Shown here: positions 38,830 to 43,351 of the stretch, piece by piece | Layout of the letters: each line of letters opens with the position of its first letter | How positions within the stretch are numbered: the stretch's first letter is position 1 | Source: a virus | Direction: 5' to 3' (one strand) | Virus record (IMG/VR): IMGVR_UViG_3300022929_000062 | Coordinates: 1 to 43,351 of that record | DNA: 43,351 bases | Position numbers and translations under genes: made by a program | Notes under the pieces: model-generated | Seen by the model: only the letters and a program-made list of their open reading frames with translations | Told to the model about the DNA's origin: nothing | Databases searched by the model: none

Positions 38830-41231
38830 TGGATTTCTCCGTAGTTAACTGTGAGATAGCCATGAGAACCTACAGAAACAGCATTTGGATATTTTTTCTG
38901 AACTTGTTGGGCTATAACCCCGTAAGCAGGAAACTTATCTGCCCCTATACGCTTGGCTTCTTTGTTCCATTTCCAGCTATAAATCTTTATGCCTTTTTCA
39001 GTATTCAGGTACTGAATGTCTGTCTTTAGTCGTTCATCAGAGGGCCACCCTCGACCAGAACTGATCCACGCAGCACCTAGCGTTATGAGGCCATCCATAA
39101 TGCCATTACCGCCGCTGCTTTGTCCTGCTTGCGCTCTAATCTCTGCGCCTAATATAGTGGCGTCACGATCAGCTTCTGCATTCCATCCCTTGAAGATATA
39201 ATCCAAAAGATTGTCCACACGATCCCACAGTCGGGTCATTGATTCTGTAGACAGATCAAACGCATTTTTAACATCTAGAGTTGCCGCCTCAAATTCCATT
39301 TCTGTATTTGTAGTGGCTACTGTTTGTCTCCATTTGGCATTAGCAAGATCCAAGTTGTATTGCATATCTGCATAAAACTCTTGGCGAGACTGCTCTAGCT
39401 TAGAATTAAACTCACGGTTGTCGTTAATTTCGCCAGTATTAAATCGCTTCATCTGATTGATTTGTTCAGAGTTCTGCAAAGATATCTGTGCATTCATATT
39501 GTCATAATATTTCTGCATATCGTTGGCTTGCTCTGCACCAAACAAACGGGCTGCGTTAATAGCAGACTGATCGTTAAAGATGGCATCAACCATTGCCTGT
39601 GTATTCACAACTTCAGCCTGTTGCTCATTAGTCAGGTTAGCCAAATCCATTTCCAAGAAGGCTTTAGCATTCTGTACCGCAGCGGCCTGACGTGCATCTA
39701 GATTTGCCACTTCAAACTTAGCCAGTACAGCGGCTTTATTAATGATAGCTTCTTGGCGGTTATCTAGGTTCTTAGTTGTAAGGGTTTGGAAAAACGATGC
39801 TTCTTTTTCTGCAATACCAAGGGTTGCTTCCATGATGGCATTACTCATGGCTGCGGTCATAGCGGTTCCAGAGATACCAGAGAAAGCCATTGTCTTTGCA
39901 ACGTCACGGGAAAGTGATTGTGCCCAAGGCGGTATTACAGGGTTGCCATTACTATCTTTAAATTCGGCAGAGATAATTTCCATCTGCCCTAGAATAGTAG
40001 CCTTACTATCGGTGTAATTACCTTCACCCAGCTTCTGGGCTAACAGCTTACCCGCTACTGTAGAGGTGTCGATGATATTGCTGATGTTTTGTGTAGCAAA
40101 GTCGTTGAGGGCTTCGCCTGTTACGCTAACTGTACCGTCTTCATTAACGCCTGTAGCAGCGCCTGTCATATCAATCTGAGCAGCGTCTACTAGGTTCTCA
40201 TCACGAATTTCACCTGTGGCTGCATCGACCGTTGTCGCATCGGTTCCTAGCTGATCTGCGCTTGTACTGGCATCATACGTTTCTGCGCCAGGATTAACTA
40301 CACCATCTACCGTAGCTGCATCACCTGTAGTTGCTACTGCAACAGTAGGACTATCACCTAAAAGGTAGTTGGGGTTAGTAGGGTCTAGGAGGGTTCCCGC
40401 AGTCTCAGGGTCAAGGTTAGGCAGATTGTCTACAAGACTTGCACCGTTGGCCTTTAGCCATCCCGCAGGATCATCTAGGATAGCCTGTATCTGTTCATTG
40501 CTTGTAGCCATACCAGCTTCTTCAGCCATCTTGATAATGGTTTCTGCGCCCTTAGTGGTATCATTACTTCCATCATCCTCAGTAGCATTATCTTCTGCTT
40601 CTTGTAGGATAGCCGCAGCTTGATCGTCATCACCGTTATCACGGGCGTCTTGGGCCATTTTCTCATAACCAGATGTTGATTGATCATATCCTTCGTCGCC
40701 AGGATATTTACCAGAGGCATCTTTTCGTAAGAAGTCTTGTACCTGACCTGCTTCGTTTACTTCTACTTGGTAAGGAAGCCCTAGAAAGTTGTAGGAATAC
40801 TGCATACCTGTTTCTTTATTTTCATATACCTGCTTACCGCCGTACACGCCTTTTTCTTGGGTTTCTGGGTCAAGGCCATTAGCCCACCCCGCTATAGCCC
40901 CAATAACACCTACAGGAGAAGCGAAGCCTAGAACCTTATTAATACCTGACGGTGCAGCACCTGTTACTTTTTCAGGTTCAGCATTAGGTGTATTAGACGC
41001 AGGGCTGTAATCAGAGTTATTTGTATTAGTACTATTTGCAGATCCTGAATATGTGCCGCCTTCGCCTATATCAGAGGATGGTACAACAACATTATTTGAT
41101 GGGTTATTATCGTCATCGTCATACACTAATGTACCGCCTACATAGGATGCACCATCATTAGGAGTAAATGTATTGGCTACGCTTTCCGTAAAGCTATTGC
41201 CGCCGCCGAATGTGTCTGACCAAAAGCCCAT
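38826..41231 (-). CDS. Structural protein with C-terminal S74-type chaperone domain
   Basis: 801 residues. The first 300 are low-complexity (Asp, Asn, Ser, Thr, Gly), and the middle from about 380 to 700 is long helix with many Gln and Asn. The end reads SDERLKTDIQYLNTEKGIKI, YSWKWNKEA, YGVIAQQVQKKYPNAVSV and GYLTVNYGEIQ. That is the pattern of the intramolecular chaperone of endosialidase-type tail spikes (peptidase S74), which trimerises a fibre and usually cuts itself off. A tail fibre or spike role is therefore likely. The cleavage Ser may be the S of SDERL. Overlaps Rz1 by one base. Confidence 0.7.
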   Translation of the reverse strand: MGFWSDTFGGGNSFTESVANTFTPNDGASYVGGTLVYDDDDNNPSNNVVVPSSDIGEGGTYSGSANSTNTNNSDYSPASNTPNAEPEKVTGAAPSGINKVLGFASPVGVIGAIAGWANGLDPETQEKGVYGGKQVYENKETGMQYSYNFLGLPYQVEVNEAGQVQDFLRKDASGKYPGDEGYDQSTSGYEKMAQDARDNGDDDQAAAILQEAEDNATEDDGSNDTTKGAETIIKMAEEAGMATSNEQIQAILDDPAGWLKANGASLVDNLPNLDPETAGTLLDPTNPNYLLGDSPTVAVATTGDAATVDGVVNPGAETYDASTSADQLGTDATTVDAATGEIRDENLVDAAQIDMTGAATGVNEDGTVSVTGEALNDFATQNISNIIDTSTVAGKLLAQKLGEGNYTDSKATILGQMEIISAEFKDSNGNPVIPPWAQSLSRDVAKTMAFSGISGTAMTAAMSNAIMEATLGIAEKEASFFQTLTTKNLDNRQEAIINKAAVLAKFEVANLDARQAAAVQNAKAFLEMDLANLTNEQQAEVVNTQAMVDAIFNDQSAINAARLFGAEQANDMQKYYDNMNAQISLQNSEQINQMKRFNTGEINDNREFNSKLEQSRQEFYADMQYNLDLANAKWRQTVATTNTEMEFEAATLDVKNAFDLSTESMTRLWDRVDNLLDYIFKGWNAEADRDATILGAEIRAQAGQSSGGNGIMDGLITLGAAWISSGRGWPSDERLKTDIQYLNTEKGIKIYSWKWNKEAKRIGADKFPAYGVIAQQVQKKYPNAVSVGSHGYLTVNYGEIQ

Positions 41232-41476
41232 TAGATATTATCCTTCTCTTTTTCACATGCACGGATTCGGTCACGCAGCTTTGCGTAATCAGCGATTGCC
41301 ATCGGTATAGTTGTCTGATCCCCGTCTAGGGCATCCAACTCATCCGCTAATTCTTGATTAAACTCTGAAGAATACTGCTCTATAGGCGGGCAGTAGACTT
41401 CCAGATTGGTTCTATAAACCGTTCCCCCGCAGCCGCTCAGTAAGAGACTTGCGGTCAGTAAGACTGTCAGCTTCAT
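41231..41476 (-). CDS. Rz1: Outer-membrane spanin subunit (Rz1-like lipoprotein)
   Basis: 81 residues. Signal peptide MKLTVLLTASLLLSGCGG with the lipobox LLSGC, lipidation at C16; mature part short and charged. The start lies inside the Rz gene in another frame with 65 bases of overlap, the classic Rz/Rz1 arrangement. With Rz it fuses inner and outer membrane to finish lysis. TAATG overlap with the next structural gene. Confidence 0.8.
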   Translation of the reverse strand: MKLTVLLTASLLLSGCGGTVYRTNLEVYCPPIEQYSSEFNQELADELDALDGDQTTIPMAIADYAKLRDRIRACEKEKDNI

Positions 41477-41651
41477 GTTCTGCCATTTTCTTATAAAAAT
41501 CAGTCGTTTTCTTTTGCGCCTGAAGATCGTCTTGCAGGACTTTATTCTTTTCTTTGGCCCGACCCTTAACCTGACCCATCACATAAATAATGGGCAAAGC
41601 TAAAGCCAAAGTGGCAATGATATAGGTTTTTATCTTGCCAAATATGAACAT
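41412..41651 (-). CDS. Rz: Inner-membrane spanin subunit (Rz-like)
   Basis: 79 residues from ATG 41651 (a preceding TTG codon would add one). One N-terminal membrane segment (TYIIATLALALPIIYVMG) followed by a periplasmic coiled coil (EKNKVLQDDLQAQKKTTDFY). ATG shares a base with the lysozyme stop (TGATG). Size and layout are those of an i-spanin, and the embedded Rz1 confirms the pair. Confidence 0.8.
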   Translation of the reverse strand: MFIFGKIKTYIIATLALALPIIYVMGQVKGRAKEKNKVLQDDLQAQKKTTDFYKKMAEHEADSLTDRKSLTERLRGNGL

Positions 41652-42382
41652 CAATGGATGCCCTCTTTATTATCTTTAAATCGTGCATATGCAGCCAAAC
41701 CAATGCCGCCGATTGCACAGATTAAAAAGATGGTTTTAAGCATGGGAGCATAGGCAACCAACCCTTGGATCTGCCCTGCTACCTCATTCATTGCAGTAGC
41801 TGCCCCAGCAATCCCTGCACCTGCCATTGTCTTACTCTTAGCAAGCGATTTAGGGGCCTCTGCGGTAGGCTTCTGGGGCATTGCTGGGCCGCCTTCATCA
41901 GAAGGCAACTGTGCATCACGGGCAAATATAGCAGCCTCTGCGGAACGTCTGCGAGTTAGCCCACGAAGAGGTGTTAGTTTGCCATCCACACGGGCTTTAT
42001 TCCAGCGCATGATCTGTTCAGGACAATCGTCGTAATTTCCGCTGTTCAGGCGCTTCAGCAAAGTTGATGACCTGAACGCCCCACCACCTAAGTTAAATAC
42101 AAATGAAGTCAGGGCATCGTACTGAGATTGCGTTAAAGGTACGTTAACGTATTTCTTAACTATCTTACCATGTTCATCTAGATCTTCGATAAGACGTTGT
42201 TCGCAATACTCTTTTGTCCATTTAACGCCAGATCTTACGCCACGGGTTGCGCCAAATCCGCAAGTCCAACGTCCTGCCACGCAGCGATATGCGTGTACCA
42301 TTCCATCGTCTTTTACTTTGTGCAGACCTTCAAACTTTTTAACAAGTTCTACGCAATCTTGAGATACTGTTGTTGGATGCAT
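41651..42382 (-). CDS. Phage lysozyme (GH24) with C-terminal membrane anchor
   Basis: 243 residues. The catalytic Glu is E18 (KKFEGL), followed by C34-x5-T40 (YRCVAGRWTCGFG), the E-(C/D)-T layout of R21/P22-type endolysins. VPLTQSQYDALTSFVFNLG and RWNKARVDGKLTPLRGLTRR (LxGLxxRR) are typical of the family. Unusual is the C-terminal addition of about 75 residues with a membrane segment (LKTIFLICAIGGIGLAAYA). No signal sequence is visible at the front. Starts with AAGGAA 9 bases upstream. Confidence 0.85.
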   Translation of the reverse strand: MHPTTVSQDCVELVKKFEGLHKVKDDGMVHAYRCVAGRWTCGFGATRGVRSGVKWTKEYCEQRLIEDLDEHGKIVKKYVNVPLTQSQYDALTSFVFNLGGGAFRSSTLLKRLNSGNYDDCPEQIMRWNKARVDGKLTPLRGLTRRRSAEAAIFARDAQLPSDEGGPAMPQKPTAEAPKSLAKSKTMAGAGIAGAATAMNEVAGQIQGLVAYAPMLKTIFLICAIGGIGLAAYARFKDNKEGIH

Positions 42383-42400
42383 TAATTAAATTCCTTAATT

Positions 42401-43351
42401 TTACGCATTAGGGTTTGGTGCAAACTGTGATTGAATCATTGACAGGTCAGATTTATTGTCTCTGCCTAGCGCCGTATTCGTATTGCCTGTCGTAGCAAAC
42501 GGTGAAGCAAAGCCAGAACTAGGAACAGCCGAAGACATTGGTGGGCTAAGATTACCCATAGATGCGTTACCGCCTTGCATATTCTGTATGTTGCTCAAAT
42601 CGTTTAGGGATTTATTGATGTTTATTACTTTATTGCCAATCTGCTTACCTGTTACGTCGAAAGAACGAAGCAGTAGATTACCTTGATTATCCATAGCACG
42701 GGAGATTGTATTACCCTGCTCATCAATGCTGTTTTTAATCAATTGCCCGTTGTCGGAGAAAGCTGCACCAAGCTGGTTAAAGTCTTGTCGCATGTTCATA
42801 TCCAGATCAGTCTGAGCCGCAGCAATCTTAGCTAGATCACGGGCCTGTGCTACCTGACCACCATCTAACTTATCGAAGCCACCTGCCATAGCTTGTTGAA
42901 CGTCAGTGACAGCGTTGTTGGTGGTAGTTTGGTTTTGCCCGACTTGCTGAGTCAAATCAGCCTGACCAGACATAAGACCGTCACCTACGCCCTGTATCTG
43001 TCCTGTTAGATCACGCTGATAATTCTCAGCCTGTGTCAGCATTTCGTTGACGTTCATATTGACCTGATCAACTTGATTGCCTGACTGATCAAAACGGGTC
43101 GCAATGATATTGCCCTGATCGTCCATCTGGCGGCTAATAGTGTCACCGTTTTCCGTAATCGAATTTTGAATTAGCTGACCGTTTTCATCAAAACTAGAAG
43201 ACAGGGCTTGGTATTGTTGCTGAGTATTCGCATCAATATTAGCGCCCGTAGTAGTCATAATGTCGCCAAGGTTACCAAGTCGGGTTGTGAGGTTTTCTTG
43301 TTGTGCTAGGGCATCAGTACCAGCCTGACTAAATCCACCTTCAACAGCCGT
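42401..43351 (-). CDS. Repeat-rich structural protein, cut at the right edge
   Basis: The frame is open back to base 43351, 31 codons beyond the first internal ATG (43258), so the gene begins outside the window; 316 residues are visible. It has two copies of a unit of about 55 residues: FDENGQLIQNSITENGDTIS with RQMDDQGNII, and FSDNGQLIKNSIDEQGNTIS with RAMDNQGNLL, each followed by (R)FD..G.Q. and a N-rich end. Gly/Asn/Gln-rich composition without membrane part suggests a fibrous or tail-associated virion protein. The true start and size are unknown. Confidence 0.6.
   Translation of the reverse strand, partial: TAVEGGFSQAGTDALAQQENLTTRLGNLGDIMTTTGANIDANTQQQYQALSSSFDENGQLIQNSITENGDTISRQMDDQGNIIATRFDQSGNQVDQVNMNVNEMLTQAENYQRDLTGQIQGVGDGLMSGQADLTQQVGQNQTTTNNAVTDVQQAMAGGFDKLDGGQVAQARDLAKIAAAQTDLDMNMRQDFNQLGAAFSDNGQLIKNSIDEQGNTISRAMDNQGNLLLRSFDVTGKQIGNKVININKSLNDLSNIQNMQGGNASMGNLSPPMSSAVPSSGFASPFATTGNTNTALGRDNKSDLSMIQSQFAPNPNA

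Noticed and set aside
1-43351. The two window ends joining into one circular genome
   Set aside because: Joining base 1 to base 43351 puts the left gene in a frame that stops after three codons, so sequence is missing between the ends.

Overview
The window is most of the genome of a double-stranded DNA tailed phage (podovirus-like). Its closest match in gene content is the marine HMO-2011 type, named after a phage of a SAR116 alphaproteobacterium. The reasons are a family-A DNA polymerase with a partial DnaJ-type zinc-binding insert, a split primase and DnaB-like helicase, ThyX, a B12-dependent ribonucleotide reductase, MazG, and T7-like head and tail genes. No similarity search was run, so the type assignment and the marine alphaproteobacterial host are inferences. 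There are no rRNA genes, no complete tRNA and no CRISPR array. Both window ends cut a gene, and the two cut frames do not join into one gene, so part of the genome is missing from the window.

Layout. (1) 1-12.7 kb, minus strand: the packaging and head operon, read right to left. It holds small accessory and membrane proteins, terminase small and large subunits, portal, a large multidomain structural protein, scaffold, major capsid protein with its own promoter and long leader, a gp11-like adaptor and a cut nozzle-like protein. (2) 12.7-14.6 kb: a regulatory and non-coding zone with divergent promoters, a DUF1127 gene, a GIY-YIG-type gene pair and an untranslated stretch with direct repeats. 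(3) 14.6-18.5 kb, minus strand: an accessory island with distinct base and codon use. It carries a GP88-like protein, tiny membrane peptides, a DUF932 protein, a Dcm-like protein and conserved leaders (GGAACCGACC before ATG). (4) 18.5-21.5 kb, plus strand: the lysogeny-type zone with a tyrosine integrase, small genes, ThyX and an attP-like copy of the 3' half of an initiator tRNA-Met gene. (5) 21.5-32.1 kb, plus strand: replication and nucleotide metabolism (primase, helicase, PolA, candidate SSB, RecB/Cas4-like exonuclease, resolvase-like nuclease, DUF3310, MazG, NrdJ), then an RMF-like protein and a PD-(D/E)XK-like protein. A bidirectional end region follows at 32.1-32.24 kb. (6) 32.24-43.35 kb, minus strand: a cut repeat-rich structural protein, lysozyme, overlapping Rz/Rz1 spanins, a structural protein with an S74-type chaperone end, and two very large internal-virion-like proteins.

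How it fits together. Early plus-strand genes would recycle host nucleotides and replicate the DNA, and the two minus-strand blocks build the virion and lyse the cell. The integrase and the tRNA-derived attP point to a temperate lifestyle, yet no recognisable repressor or phage RNA polymerase is present. A 16-bp motif, TTGTGCCACTTAGTTA, recurs at promoters or gene starts in four places and may be the operator of an unidentified regulator.
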